Positions 28,846 through 37,585 of a stretch of 64,000 nt of DNA are shown here, piece after piece. Where the stretch lies: NCBI RefSeq assembly GCF_001695855.1, contig NZ_MBSS01000012.1:62001-126000 (forward strand). Direction: 5' to 3'. The position numbers and the translations under genes were made by a program. This DNA comes from Ensifer sp. LC163. Its GTDB lineage: Bacteria > Pseudomonadota > Alphaproteobacteria > Rhizobiales > Rhizobiaceae. The notes under the pieces are model-generated. The model was not told where the DNA came from. It made no database searches and saw only the letters and a list, made by a program, of their open reading frames with translations. How positions within the stretch are numbered: the first letter of the stretch is position 1; every line of letters begins with the position of its first letter.

Positions 28846-29754
28846 CTACGCGGTCGCGCGCTCGCGTTTCATCTCGTTGCGCATGATAAAAAGCGAGGCG
28901 CCGAGGATCAGTACAGCCCCTAGCCAGAGATACCCGCTCGGCGCATAACCGAAAACGATCCAGCCGGCCAACACGTTGAGCGGCAGCTTGAGATCGTCGA
29001 AAGGCTGCACATAGGCGGCGTCGGCGACGGTATAGGCCAGCGTCAATAGATATTGCGCCACCACCGTCAGCAGCCCCGCCAGCACCAATAGCGCAAGGAT
29101 GGTGCCGCTCGGCACGGCAAATCCTGTCGACAGCGCCAGCACGCCGTTGATCGGCGTCAGAAGCACAAGCAACCAGACCGTTATCGTCTCCGGACGCTCG
29201 ATGCCCGTCAGGCTCTTGGTGATCAACGACGACGCCCCCCAGAGCAGTGCCGAGAGGATGGGCAGCAAGGCTGCCCAGGTGAAGCTTTCCGACCAGGGCT
29301 GCAGGATGATCGTGGCGCCAGCAAAGCCGACTGCCGCCGCAGCCCAGCGCGCAGCACCGACGCGTTCGCCGAGGAAGAGGCGCGCACCGAGAATGATGAA
29401 GAACGGCGACGTCATCACCAGCGCGATGGCCTGCCAGATCGGAACCGAAGCCAGCCCCGAAACCCAGGCCCCCACACCCAGCGCCGCAAGGGCAACGCGA
29501 ACGACGTGACGCCAGGGATAATCGGTGCGCATCGCCGACAAGCCGACCCGAAACAGGAACGGCAGGGAGAAGACGAGCGCGAATGCATATTGCCAGAAGG
29601 CGGTCGAAGTGGCGGAAAAGCCGAGCTGCATCGTCATCCATTGCGTGACGACATTCAGCAGAGCGAAGGCGACGCCGGCCAGTATCATCCAGGCGGCACC
29701 GGCCATGGCGCGGGAGGTGAAAAGTGCTTGGGTAGTCTCGCTCATGTCCTTCAT
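28846..29754 (-). CDS. ribN: EamA/DMT transporter, riboflavin importer RibN
   Basis: About 302 residues with ten predicted membrane helices in two EamA repeats, the drug/metabolite transporter fold. Sequence alone would only say DMT transporter. The identification as RibN comes from the FMN riboswitch directly upstream on the same strand and from the known rhizobial RibN family of riboflavin transporters controlled by such riboswitches. Two candidate starts, MKDMSETT (29754) and MSETT (29745), are three codons apart and neither has an ideal Shine-Dalgarno. The frame open further upstream reads through the riboswitch leader and is not coding. Confidence 0.87.
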   Translation of the reverse strand: MKDMSETTQALFTSRAMAGAAWMILAGVAFALLNVVTQWMTMQLGFSATSTAFWQYAFALVFSLPFLFRVGLSAMRTDYPWRHVVRVALAALGVGAWVSGLASVPIWQAIALVMTSPFFIILGARLFLGERVGAARWAAAAVGFAGATIILQPWSESFTWAALLPILSALLWGASSLITKSLTGIERPETITVWLLVLLTPINGVLALSTGFAVPSGTILALLVLAGLLTVVAQYLLTLAYTVADAAYVQPFDDLKLPLNVLAGWIVFGYAPSGYLWLGAVLILGASLFIMRNEMKRERATA

Positions 29755-29837
29755 CCGCAAACAGGGACCAACACAAATCAGGACGCATGAGCGCAGGGCG
29801 CGACAACGGACAGCGCTGCCCTTCGCACCCACGATCA

Positions 29838-30086
29838 TTCTCTTTCATCCGGACTATGACCGTCGGCTCCGGAGTTGCACCGGATCTGCTACCTTCCGGC
29901 GCAAAACCGCCGGAAGCGCTCGCGGGCTTGGGCTTACTGCATAATTTTCTCCTTAAATCGGATCCGATTTAAGGAGAAAATTATGCAGCAACTTTCAAGC
30001 GTCACAGCGTCCTTTGGGCGTCATATTTGACGCGTGGCGCTGTTAGCCCTTACCGCCGGTGGGGACTTTCACCCCGCCCTGAGAAC
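29838..30086 (-). promoter_or_regulatory. FMN riboswitch (RFN element) with greatly enlarged P3
   Basis: The minus strand carries the near-invariant RFN blocks in order: GGGCGGGGTGAAAGTCCCCA, then ACCGGCGGTAA, AGCCCGCGAGCG, a variable hairpin (CTTCCGGCG/CGCCGGAAG), GATCCGGTGCAACTCCGG, AGCCGACGGT and ATAGTCCGGATG. P1 can form from TTCTC and GAGAA. Between GGTAA and AGCCCGCGA, where P3 normally is, there are about 110 nt. These form a GGGCT/AGCCC base, a nested hairpin (ACAGCG/CGCTGT around GCGTCA/TGACGC) and a 52-nt perfect palindrome. It is followed by the ribN start about 85 nt downstream, so it probably controls riboflavin uptake in response to FMN. Confidence 0.95.
29937..29988. repeat. 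52-bp perfect palindrome inside the riboswitch P3
   Basis: Bases 29937-29962 are the exact reverse complement of 29963-29988, with no unpaired centre (the centre is GGATCC). The match breaks at the next base on each side. It is AT-rich compared with its surroundings. Each arm contains AAGGAGAAAATTATGCAG when read outward from the centre. Confidence 0.98.
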
Positions 30087-30094
30087 AGGCTGAG

Positions 30095-30123
30095 CCCTAG
30101 ACCAAAGACCGCCCTGCCGCAAG
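30095..30123 (-). promoter_or_regulatory. Candidate promoter of the riboswitch-ribN unit
   Basis: On the minus strand CTTGCG (30118-30123), a 17-bp spacer and CTAGGG (30095-30100) place a transcription start just before the first conserved base of the riboswitch. Confidence 0.6.
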
Positions 30124-30130
30124 GCCACCC

Positions 30131-30165
30131 GAAAAGCAAAAGGGTCCGGCGTGAGCCGAACCCTT
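30131..30165 (-). terminator. hupB terminator
   Basis: On the minus strand AAGGGTTCGGC (30155-30165) pairs with GCCGGACCCTT (30140-30150, one G-T pair) around a 4-nt loop, followed by TTTGCTTTTC. It is located 47 bp after the hupB stop and immediately before the ribN promoter. Confidence 0.8.
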
Positions 30166-30211
30166 CAAGACTTGGACTGCCGGCCTCGTATCCGGCCGTC
30201 AAGCAAACTCA

Positions 30212-30487
30212 TCAGCCGTTAACGGCATCCTTCAGGCCTTTGCCGGCCGTGAACTTCGGAACGTTGCGTGCCGGGATGTCAACTTCAGCGCCCGTGGACG
30301 GGTTGCGGCCCTTGGAGGCTTCGCGACGCGAAACGGAGAAGTTGCCGAAACCGACGAGGCGAATGTCGCCGCCGTTCTTCAGTTCAGCCTGGATGGTCTC
30401 GAAAACTGCATCAACTGCGGAAGATGCGTCGGTCTTGGAAAGTCCGGCCTTCTCAGCAACGGCAGACACGAGCTCATTTTTGTTCAT
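30212..30487 (-). CDS. hupB: DNA-binding protein HU
   Basis: A 91-residue histone-like HU protein that bends and compacts DNA. It starts MNKNELVSAVAEKAGLSK and has the beta-arm signature GFGNFSVSRREASKGRNP and the ending VPKFTAGKGLKDAVNG. The ATG at 30487 is preceded by a GGGGTGG Shine-Dalgarno; an open frame continues upstream but is not conserved. It lies downstream of lon, with its own terminator and a lon terminator between them, so it is probably transcribed independently. Confidence 0.97.
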   Translation of the reverse strand: MNKNELVSAVAEKAGLSKTDASSAVDAVFETIQAELKNGGDIRLVGFGNFSVSRREASKGRNPSTGAEVDIPARNVPKFTAGKGLKDAVNG

Positions 30488-30620
30488 GTTTCCACCCCTT
30501 TCAAAATGGTTCGAAACAACTGTGTTTTTAAGCCGCGGCGGCTTGCGCATCGCCCGCGTCTTGCCATTCCCAATTGCGCCTAATCCCTTGGAATGCAAGG
30601 CTTGCGGCATGCTTTTACAA

Positions 30621-30648
30621 CAAAAAAGACCGGCCAAAGGCCGGTCTT
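30621..30648 (-). terminator. lon terminator
   Basis: On the minus strand AAGACCGGCC (30639-30648) and GGCCGGTCTT (30626-30635) form a 10-bp perfect stem with a 3-nt loop, followed by a T run. It separates lon from hupB. Confidence 0.9.
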
Positions 30649-30709
30649 CCTTGTTTTTCCACCAAATGGGCTGCCGGGGAGCACAATTGCACCCACCCGT
30701 GCCTGTCGA

Positions 30710-33130
30710 TCAGTGGGCGATGGAAGCGCCCGCTTCATCCTGCGAATCAACGGCGGCGACTGGTGCCGGCTCATTTGCAGGGTCCCATTCGATCGGCTCC
30801 GGGACGCGGACCAGAGCGTGCTCAAGCACTTCACCCATCCGCGAAACGGGGATGATCTCGAGCACGTTCTTCACGTTGTCCGGAATTTCAGCGAGATCCT
30901 TGGCGTTCTCCTCAGGGATCAGCACCTTCTTGATGCCGCCGCGAACCGCCGCCAGCAGTTTTTCCTTCAGGCCGCCGATCGGCAGCACGCGGCCGCGAAG
31001 GGTGATCTCACCCGTCATCGCCACGTCCTTGGAGATCGGGATGCCGGTCATCACCGACACGATCGCCGTCGCCATGGCAACACCGGCCGACGGGCCATCC
31101 TTGGGCGTCGCACCCTCCGGCAGGTGCACGTGGATGTCGCGCTTGTCGAACAGCGGCGGTTCGATGCCGAAGTCGATCGCCCGCGAGCGCACGTAAGACG
31201 CCGCCGCCGAAATCGATTCCTTCATCACGTCGCGCAGGTTGCCGGTAACGGTCATCCGGCCCTTGCCGGGCATCATGACGCCTTCGATCGTCAGCAGCTC
31301 GCCGCCGACCTCAGTCCAGGCAAGCCCTGTGACCACGCCGACCTGATCGTCGCGTTCGGCTTCGCCGTGACGGTAGCGCGGTACACCCAGGTAATCCGGG
31401 ATGTTTTCCGCGGTGACTGCCACTGCCTTGGCCTTGCCCTTGATGATCTCGGTTACCGCCTTGCGGGCCAGCTTCATCAGTTCGCGCTCGAAGTTACGAA
31501 CGCCCGCTTCACGGGTGTAGGTCTGGATGACCGCCATCAGCGCACCGTCGGTGACCGAAAACTCTTTCGGCTGCAGCGCGTGATCGCGGATCGCCTTCGG
31601 CAGTAGGTGCCGCTTGGCGATTTCCAGCTTTTCCTCTTCCGTGTAGCCGGCGATGCGGATCACTTCCATGCGGTCCATCAGCGGCGCCGGAATGTTCAGC
31701 GTGTTTGCCGTGGTGATGAACATGACGTTGGACAGATCGTATTCGACTTCCAGGTAGTGATCCATGAAGGTCGAGTTCTGTTCCGGATCCAGCACCTCCA
31801 GCAGAGCCGAGGACGGGTCGCCACGGAAGTCCTGGCCCATCTTGTCGATCTCGTCGAACAGGAAGAGCGGGTTGGACTTCTTCGCCTTCTTCATCGACTG
31901 GACGACCTTGCCGGGCATCGAACCGATGTAGGTGCGGCGGTGACCGCGGATTTCCGCTTCGTCGCGAACGCCGCCCAGCGCCATGCGCACGTATTCGCGG
32001 CCGGTCGCCTTGGCGATCGACTTGGCAAGCGACGTCTTGCCGACGCCCGGAGGGCCGACGAGGCACAGGATCGGGCCCTTGATCTTCGTCGAACGCGCCT
32101 GGACGGCGAGATACTCAACGATTCGTTCCTTGACCTTGTCGAGGCCGAAATGATCGACGTTGAGCACTTCCTCGGCATGGTTCAGGTCGGTCTTGATCTT
32201 GGACTTCTTGCCCCACGGCATGCCAAGCAGCCAATCCAGATAGTTGCGCACGACGGTTGCTTCCGCCGACATCGGGCTCATCTGGCGCAGCTTCTTCAGC
32301 TCCGCGTCAGCCTTTTCGCGCGCTTCCTTGGAAAGCTTGGTCTTGGCGATACGCTCTTCGATTTCGGCCATCTCGTCGCGGCCGTCTTCGCCGTCGCCGA
32401 GTTCCTTCTGGATCGCCTTCATCTGTTCGTTGAGGTAGTACTCGCGCTGGGTTTTCTCCATCTGGCGCTTGACGCGCGAGCGGATACGCTTTTCCACCTG
32501 CAGGACGGAGATCTCGCCTTCCATGAAGCCGAGCGCCTTTTCGAGACGCATCTTCACGCTGGTGGTTTCCAGCATTTCCTGCTTTTCGACGATCTTGATC
32601 GACAGATGCGACGCGACGGTGTCGGCGAGCTTCGAATAATCCTCGATCTGGCTCGCGACGCCGACCACTTCCGGAGAAATCTTCTTGTTGAGCTTCACGT
32701 AGCTTTCGAACTCGGAGACGACCGAGCGGCTGAGCGCCTCGATCTCGACCGGATCTTCTTCCGGCTCGTCGAGCGCCTGTGCTGTCGCTTCGTAGAATTC
32801 CTCGCGCGGCGTGTAGCTGTCAATCTTGGCGCGCGTGCGCCCTTCGACCAACACCTTGACGGTGCCGTCGGGCAACTTCAGCAGCTGCAGAACGTTGGCG
32901 ATCGTACCCACATGGTAGATCGCGGAGGGTTCCGGATCGTCGTCCGTCGCGTTGATCTGGGTGGCAAGCATGATCTGCTTGTCGGTCCCCATGACTTCTT
33001 CCAGCGCACGGATGGACTTTTCACGGCCGACGAAGAGCGGCACGATCATGTGCGGGAAGACTACAATGTCGCGGAGCGGCAAGACCGGATAGGTCGCGCT
33101 TTCAGTCGCCGGAGACGTTTTGCTCGTCAT
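30710..33130 (-). CDS. lon: ATP-dependent protease Lon
   Basis: An 806-residue AAA+ serine protease that degrades misfolded and regulatory proteins. It has the N-terminal substrate domain ([20 protein letters not shown]), the Walker [10 protein letters not shown] near residue 360, the Walker [11 protein letters not shown] and the catalytic serine in [15 protein letters not shown], with the partner lysine in [15 protein letters not shown]. The ATG at 33130 has an AAGGA Shine-Dalgarno. It lies in the conserved order clpP-clpX-lon-hupB. A heat-shock-type promoter is proposed about 80 bp upstream. Confidence 0.98.
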   Translation of the reverse strand: MTSKTSPATESATYPVLPLRDIVVFPHMIVPLFVGREKSIRALEEVMGTDKQIMLATQINATDDDPEPSAIYHVGTIANVLQLLKLPDGTVKVLVEGRTRAKIDSYTPREEFYEATAQALDEPEEDPVEIEALSRSVVSEFESYVKLNKKISPEVVGVASQIEDYSKLADTVASHLSIKIVEKQEMLETTSVKMRLEKALGFMEGEISVLQVEKRIRSRVKRQMEKTQREYYLNEQMKAIQKELGDGEDGRDEMAEIEERIAKTKLSKEAREKADAELKKLRQMSPMSAEATVVRNYLDWLLGMPWGKKSKIKTDLNHAEEVLNVDHFGLDKVKERIVEYLAVQARSTKIKGPILCLVGPPGVGKTSLAKSIAKATGREYVRMALGGVRDEAEIRGHRRTYIGSMPGKVVQSMKKAKKSNPLFLFDEIDKMGQDFRGDPSSALLEVLDPEQNSTFMDHYLEVEYDLSNVMFITTANTLNIPAPLMDRMEVIRIAGYTEEEKLEIAKRHLLPKAIRDHALQPKEFSVTDGALMAVIQTYTREAGVRNFERELMKLARKAVTEIIKGKAKAVAVTAENIPDYLGVPRYRHGEAERDDQVGVVTGLAWTEVGGELLTIEGVMMPGKGRMTVTGNLRDVMKESISAAASYVRSRAIDFGIEPPLFDKRDIHVHLPEGATPKDGPSAGVAMATAIVSVMTGIPISKDVAMTGEITLRGRVLPIGGLKEKLLAAVRGGIKKVLIPEENAKDLAEIPDNVKNVLEIIPVSRMGEVLEHALVRVPEPIEWDPANEPAPVAAVDSQDEAGASIAH

Positions 33131-33456
33131 GTCATTTCCTTTCCGTCCCGATTTCGGGCCCGTTCCCGGGAGCCACAGCGGCACTCCCGGTTGTCATATT
33201 TTCCACATGAAAGTGGAGTGCTAGAGAGTCCTTTTCAAGGCTCGACGCGACATCCACGATCAATGGCCGGGTCCTTCTGACTACGCTTTATTGCTGTTGC
33301 GTACCTTGCGACGGAAAACGAGGCTTCAAGGATAGGCAACGGCCGAGGCCCTTTACTGAATCGTCACATCATTGCGTTGTTAAGACACTTTAGCAACAAC
33401 CGAATTGTTAAATCGCCTGCTGCGGAAGCCATCTCAACAACTAAGTGTAAGGTCAT
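33131..33456. other. Intergenic region between lon and clpX
   Basis: About 326 bp with no gene. The part next to lon holds the proposed heat-shock promoter, and the far end borders the clpX terminator. The rest (33260-33450) is AT-richer than the coding DNA and I see no further element in it. Confidence 0.55.
33211..33239 (-). promoter_or_regulatory. Candidate heat-shock (RpoH) promoter of lon
   Basis: On the minus strand CTTGAA (33234-33239), a 17-bp spacer and CCACTT (33211-33216). The pair resembles sigma-32-type promoters (CTTGAA with a CCAnnT -10), which is where lon is expected to be controlled. Confidence 0.5.
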
Positions 33457-33483
33457 GAAAAAGCCCGCACGAGGCGGGCTTTT
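33457..33483 (-). terminator. clpX terminator
   Basis: On the minus strand AAAAGCCCGC (33474-33483) and GCGGGCTTTT (33459-33468) form a 10-bp stem with a 5-nt loop, followed by TC. It lies 24 bp after the clpX stop. Confidence 0.85.
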
Positions 33484-33506
33484 CAGATCCGATCTGCGTG
33501 CCTCGA

Positions 33507-34784
33507 TCAGGCCGAAACGTTGGTCTTCTCTTCCGAGCGCTCGGAATAGATGTAGAGCGGCCGTGCGGCACCCTTCACGACCTCGTCGGAGATCACGACT
33601 TCGCGAACGCCTTCGAGCGTCGGCAGCTCAAACATCGTGTCGAGCAGGATCTTTTCCATGATCGAGCGGAGACCACGGGCGCCGGTCTTGCGCACGATGG
33701 CACGACGGGCGATCTCGCGCAGCGCGTCCTCGTGGAAGGTCAGCTCGACGTCTTCCATCTCGAACAGGCGCTGGTACTGCTTGATCAGAGCGTTCTTCGG
33801 CTCGGACAGGATCTGGATCAGCGCATCTTCATCGAGGTCTTCGAGCGTCGCCAGAACCGGCAGACGGCCGATGAATTCCGGGATGAGGCCGAACTTGACC
33901 AGATCTTCCGGCTCAAGTTCGCGCAGAACCTCGCCGACGCGGCGATCTTCCGGGGAGCGAACCGTTGCACCGAAACCGATCGACGTCTTCTCGCCGCGGG
34001 CGGAGATGATCTTGTCGAGGCCGGCGAAGGCGCCGCCGCAGATGAACAGGATGTTGGTGGTATCCACCTGCAGGAATTCCTGCTGCGGATGCTTACGGCC
34101 ACCCTGAGGCGGCACCGAAGCGACGGTGCCTTCCATGATCTTCAGGAGCGCCTGCTGCACGCCCTCACCCGAAACGTCACGGGTGATCGACGGGTTGTCG
34201 GACTTGCGCGAGATCTTGTCGACTTCGTCGATGTAGACGATGCCGCGCTGGGCGCGCTCGACATTGTAGTCGGCAGCCTGGAGCAGCTTCAGGATGATGT
34301 TTTCGACGTCTTCACCGACATAGCCGGCTTCCGTCAGGGTCGTCGCATCGGCCATCGTGAAGGGCACGTCGATGATGCGCGCAAGTGTCTGTGCGAGATA
34401 GGTCTTGCCGCAACCGGTCGGGCCGACGAGCATGATGTTCGACTTCGCCAGCTCCACATCGCTGCCCTTGGCCGCGTGGGCCAGGCGCTTGTAGTGGTTG
34501 TGCACCGCGACCGAAAGAATGCGCTTCGCCTGCTGCTGACCGATGACGTATTCGTCGAGGACCTTGATGATTTCCTGGGGGGTCGGAACACCATCGCGGG
34601 ACTTGACCATCGAGGTCTTGTTCTCTTCGCGAATGATGTCCATGCAGAGCTCGACGCATTCATCGCAGATGAAAACCGTCGGTCCGGCAATCAGTTTGCG
34701 GACTTCGTGCTGGCTCTTGCCGCAAAACGAACAATAAAGCGTATTCTTCGAGTCACCGCCGTTGCTACCGCTGACCTTGCTCAT
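33507..34784 (-). CDS. clpX: ATP-dependent Clp protease ATPase subunit ClpX
   Basis: A 425-residue AAA+ unfoldase that feeds substrates to ClpP. The N-terminal zinc-binding domain has cysteines 18, 21, 40 and 43 (CSFCGK and CDECVELC). The Walker A GPTGCGKT is at 121-128, the Walker [11 protein letters not shown] follows, and the ClpP-docking IGF loop lies in [11 protein letters not shown] and the [10 protein letters not shown] region. The ATG at 34784 has an AAGGA Shine-Dalgarno. It is downstream of clpP by about 295 bp. Confidence 0.97.
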   Translation of the reverse strand: MSKVSGSNGGDSKNTLYCSFCGKSQHEVRKLIAGPTVFICDECVELCMDIIREENKTSMVKSRDGVPTPQEIIKVLDEYVIGQQQAKRILSVAVHNHYKRLAHAAKGSDVELAKSNIMLVGPTGCGKTYLAQTLARIIDVPFTMADATTLTEAGYVGEDVENIILKLLQAADYNVERAQRGIVYIDEVDKISRKSDNPSITRDVSGEGVQQALLKIMEGTVASVPPQGGRKHPQQEFLQVDTTNILFICGGAFAGLDKIISARGEKTSIGFGATVRSPEDRRVGEVLRELEPEDLVKFGLIPEFIGRLPVLATLEDLDEDALIQILSEPKNALIKQYQRLFEMEDVELTFHEDALREIARRAIVRKTGARGLRSIMEKILLDTMFELPTLEGVREVVISDEVVKGAARPLYIYSERSEEKTNVSA

Positions 34785-35034
34785 TTCCATTTCCTTCCAG
34801 CACGCCGGACACCTTCGGACAGATATCACGGTCCACTCAATTCGCCCCGCGCAAAGACCTGCGCCGCATTAAGAGGGCTTCCGGGAGTACCCACCGTATC
34901 AGGGCATTTTGCCCAAGATTCGGCCGCAACGACTCTCCCACCTAACTCTGAACCCTATGCCTTCACAGCTCAACATAGCATTAAGGGTTCATCTTAGCGG
35001 CTTTACCCCCTCGATAAAGCCCTTATCACCATTA

Positions 35035-35068
35035 CAATTGTGTCACAATTGCATCTATCGTGACACAA
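35035..35068. promoter_or_regulatory. Overlapping inverted repeats between clpP and clpX
   Basis: CAATTGTG-T-CACAATTG (35035-35051) is a 17-bp palindrome. It overlaps a second inverted repeat, TTGTGTCAC (35038-35046) with GTGACACAA (35060-35068). The clpP stop codon begins only 10 bp away. The elements share bases, so as RNA the hairpins would be mutually exclusive. It could be an operator for a dimeric regulator or a processing site; there is no T run for a classic terminator. Confidence 0.55.
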
Positions 35069-35078
35069 AAGCGCGCTA

Positions 35079-35711
35079 TCACGCCTGCTCTGCAGCCTCG
35101 GTCGCTTCGCGCGACGTGATGACCTTGTCGATCAGACCCCAGTCGAGCGCTTCGTCGGAACTCATGAAATGGTCGCGATCGAGCGTCTGTTCAACCTCTT
35201 CGTAGGTCCGGCCGCAATGCTTGACGTAAACCTCGTTCAGGCGACGCTTCATCTTGAGGATGTCCTTGGCGTGACGCTCGATATCAGAGGCCTGGCCCTG
35301 GAAGCCGCCGGACGGCTGGTGCACCATGATGCGCGAATTCGGAGTAGCGAAACGCATGTCCTTGTGACCTGCAGCCAACAGGAGCGAGCCCATCGAAGCG
35401 GCCTGGCCGATGCACAGCGTCGAAACCGCCGGCTTGATGAACTGCATGGTGTCGTAGATCGCCATGCCGGCGGAAACGACACCGCCCGGCGAATTGATGT
35501 AGAGCGCGATTTCCTTCTTCGGATTCTCCGCTTCAAGGAAAAGAAGCTGGGCGCAGACGAGCGTTGCCATCTGATCTTCAACCGGGCCGGTCAGGAAGAT
35601 GATGCGCTCTTTCAGAAGGCGCGAAAAGATGTCGTAGGAACGTTCGCCGCGGTTGGTCTGCTCCACAACCATCGGCACCAGCGCCATGGCGGTATCAACT
35701 GGATTTCTCAT
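35079..35711 (-). CDS. clpP: ATP-dependent Clp protease proteolytic subunit ClpP
   Basis: A 210-residue serine peptidase that forms the tetradecameric chamber of ClpXP and ClpAP. The catalytic triad is visible as Ser106 ([10 protein letters not shown]), His131 ([10 protein letters not shown]) and Asp180 (LDRDHFMS). The N-terminus has a short propeptide-like extension. It is the first gene of the clpP-clpX-lon-hupB cluster, with a proposed promoter upstream. Confidence 0.97.
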   Translation of the reverse strand: MRNPVDTAMALVPMVVEQTNRGERSYDIFSRLLKERIIFLTGPVEDQMATLVCAQLLFLEAENPKKEIALYINSPGGVVSAGMAIYDTMQFIKPAVSTLCIGQAASMGSLLLAAGHKDMRFATPNSRIMVHQPSGGFQGQASDIERHAKDILKMKRRLNEVYVKHCGRTYEEVEQTLDRDHFMSSDEALDWGLIDKVITSREATEAAEQA

Positions 35712-35766
35712 ATCGAACCTTCATCAATCGGGCCCGCAAAACCTTTGCGAACCGGGAATCACAGGA

Positions 35767-35796
35767 TTAGCCTTCTGCCCCTACATAGAGTGTCAA
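35767..35796 (-). promoter_or_regulatory. Candidate promoter of clpP
   Basis: On the minus strand TTGACA (35791-35796), an 18-bp spacer and GGCTAA (35767-35772) lie about 55 bp before clpP. A CTTGAA lies slightly further upstream (minus strand, around 35805-35812) and could serve a heat-shock factor. Confidence 0.4.
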
Positions 35797-36003
35797 CACC
35801 CTTCACTTCAAGTCGCCAACGTCCGATAACCTTAATCGGCGGCACCCTTCCGGCCGAAGAACAGCGGTCCTCCACCCTTGATTGCTGATAGAACGTTTTT
35901 TCGCCGCCGCCTTTGCCAATGCCCCGGCTTTTGCGCTTTCCGCACAACATTCGCCACCGCTGGGTAAACGGACGGTAAACGGGGGCGCGCGCCGCCACTG
36001 ACG

Positions 36004-37563
36004 TCAGAGCTGCGATTCGATCGGCAGAATACGGATGATCCTGGCGATGACGCGCCTCAGCAAGCTGGCGTCGGGCTCGCGCCGCAGCAGCCGCTCGGTC
36101 CCGTTGGTTCGGTCGCGCCAGACGAGCCGCGCACCCTCAAGGCTCAGCCGGTAGCTGACGGACGGGGCCGTCTCCTCCTCGAACATCGCGGCGAGTTCGC
36201 CGGCAAGTGCTGCATCCGCAAACACGACGCCCATTTCGGTGTTCAACGATGCCGATCGTGGGTCGAAGTTCATCGACCCGACGAAGCCGTTCAGGCCATC
36301 GACGACAAAGGCCTTGCTGTGCAGGCTCGCATTGCGCCGGCCAAACAGCGACATGCGATGGCTTTCGCCGGTATCGCCCTGCTCTTTCAGTTCGAAAAGC
36401 TCGACACCGGCGCGCACGAGGTTTCGACGATACTTCACATAGCCACCGTGAACGGCCGCGACGTCGGTCGCAGCCAGTGAATTGGTCAGCACCGCGACCC
36501 TGGCGCCCTTCTTCACCAGAGCTGTCAGTTCGCGCGTCCCGGCCATGCCGGGAATGAAGTAAGGCGAAATGATGCGCAGATCGTTCTTTGCCGCCTGGAT
36601 CAGCGGGAAGAGTTCGCGCAGCAGCCAGTTCTGCCGCTTCTGCATCAACGCCTTCTCGGGCGGGTCGGACTCAAGGCGAACGTCGTTGATCCAGTACAGT
36701 TTTCTCGAGCCGCTATAGAAGGTTTCTTCGGCCATCGCGTCAGCCACTCGCTCCAGATAGAAACGGGCGGCAGGCGTGCGCGCATGGGCGTCGAGCGTCT
36801 CCCTCAGCGCCGGCAGATATTGCTTGCGGGGGGTGCGCAGCTTGGCGATCGGCAGCACGGACGTGCTGTTCCAATAACGATCGAACATTGCCGTCGCCTG
36901 ATCGACTACCGGCCCGATCATCCAGACATCGAGGTCACGAAAGTTCGAAAGCTCCGCGGCGTCGAAATAGGCATCGCCGATATTGCGGCCACCGGCGATG
37001 GCCAGGCGCGCATCGGAAACCCACAGTTTATTGTGCATGCGGCGCGTGGCGCTGAAGGCGCGGATAGCCATCTCGAAACCGCGGCGGATACGATCGGTGC
37101 GGGCACGACTTGGATTGAAGAGCCTGACCTCAATGTTCGCATGGGCATCGAGCGCGATACACATCCGGTCGTGGATGCCGGCATTGATATCGTCGAGCAG
37201 CAGGCGCACGTGGACGCCGCGGTCCGCTGCCGACAGGATTTCGCGCGTGAGCAAGAGACCGGTCAGGTCATCTTTCCAGTAATAGTACTGCAGGTCGAGG
37301 CTGCGGCCGGCCCTGCGGGCCGCATGCGCCCTGACGACGAAAGCTTCGATGTTGTCAGAGATCAGCGATATGCCATTCTTTCCGGAGCGGGTGCGCAGCA
37401 GAGGACCTACGGCCCGATCGAGTTCGGTATCGGCGTCGGCGACAGGGAGTGCGGCTGACGGGTCTCCGTGGGGACGCCGACCGAAGCGACCATAGACATA
37501 GAAGATCGCTGCGCCGAACGCACCGCCGATGGCGACAACGGCAACAAAGACAAAGGACAACAT
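36004..37563 (-). CDS. Phospholipase D family protein, cardiolipin synthase-like
   Basis: A 519-residue protein with one N-terminal membrane anchor (FVFVAVVAIGGAFGAAIFYV) and two PLD catalytic motifs: HNKLWVSDARLAIAGGRNIG and HSKAFVVDGLNGFVGSMNFD. Both HxK and the downstream acidic and GG/GS residues are intact. This arrangement fits cardiolipin synthase type C/B proteins that join two phospholipids, though other phosphatidyl transfer is possible. It follows the endonuclease/exonuclease/phosphatase gene by 22 bp, a pairing also seen in E. coli ybhP-clsB. An ATG at 37563 is preferred over the adjacent GTG. Confidence 0.88.
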   Translation of the reverse strand: MLSFVFVAVVAIGGAFGAAIFYVYGRFGRRPHGDPSAALPVADADTELDRAVGPLLRTRSGKNGISLISDNIEAFVVRAHAARRAGRSLDLQYYYWKDDLTGLLLTREILSAADRGVHVRLLLDDINAGIHDRMCIALDAHANIEVRLFNPSRARTDRIRRGFEMAIRAFSATRRMHNKLWVSDARLAIAGGRNIGDAYFDAAELSNFRDLDVWMIGPVVDQATAMFDRYWNSTSVLPIAKLRTPRKQYLPALRETLDAHARTPAARFYLERVADAMAEETFYSGSRKLYWINDVRLESDPPEKALMQKRQNWLLRELFPLIQAAKNDLRIISPYFIPGMAGTRELTALVKKGARVAVLTNSLAATDVAAVHGGYVKYRRNLVRAGVELFELKEQGDTGESHRMSLFGRRNASLHSKAFVVDGLNGFVGSMNFDPRSASLNTEMGVVFADAALAGELAAMFEEETAPSVSYRLSLEGARLVWRDRTNGTERLLRREPDASLLRRVIARIIRILPIESQL

Positions 37564-37585
37564 CACCTGCCCGCCAGAAAGTGTC

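Noticed and set aside
28745-29848. 367-codon minus-strand frame overlapping ribN in another frame
   Set aside because: Arg/Cys/His-rich shadow. The ribN frame has ten helices and a riboswitch in front.
18078-30200. Integrative element inserted at tRNA-Val
   Set aside because: No integrase, no direct repeat of the tRNA 3' end and no phage or conjugation genes. The genes look chromosomal.
31607-33280. 557-codon open frame antisense to lon
   Set aside because: Shadow of lon, low complexity and no motif.
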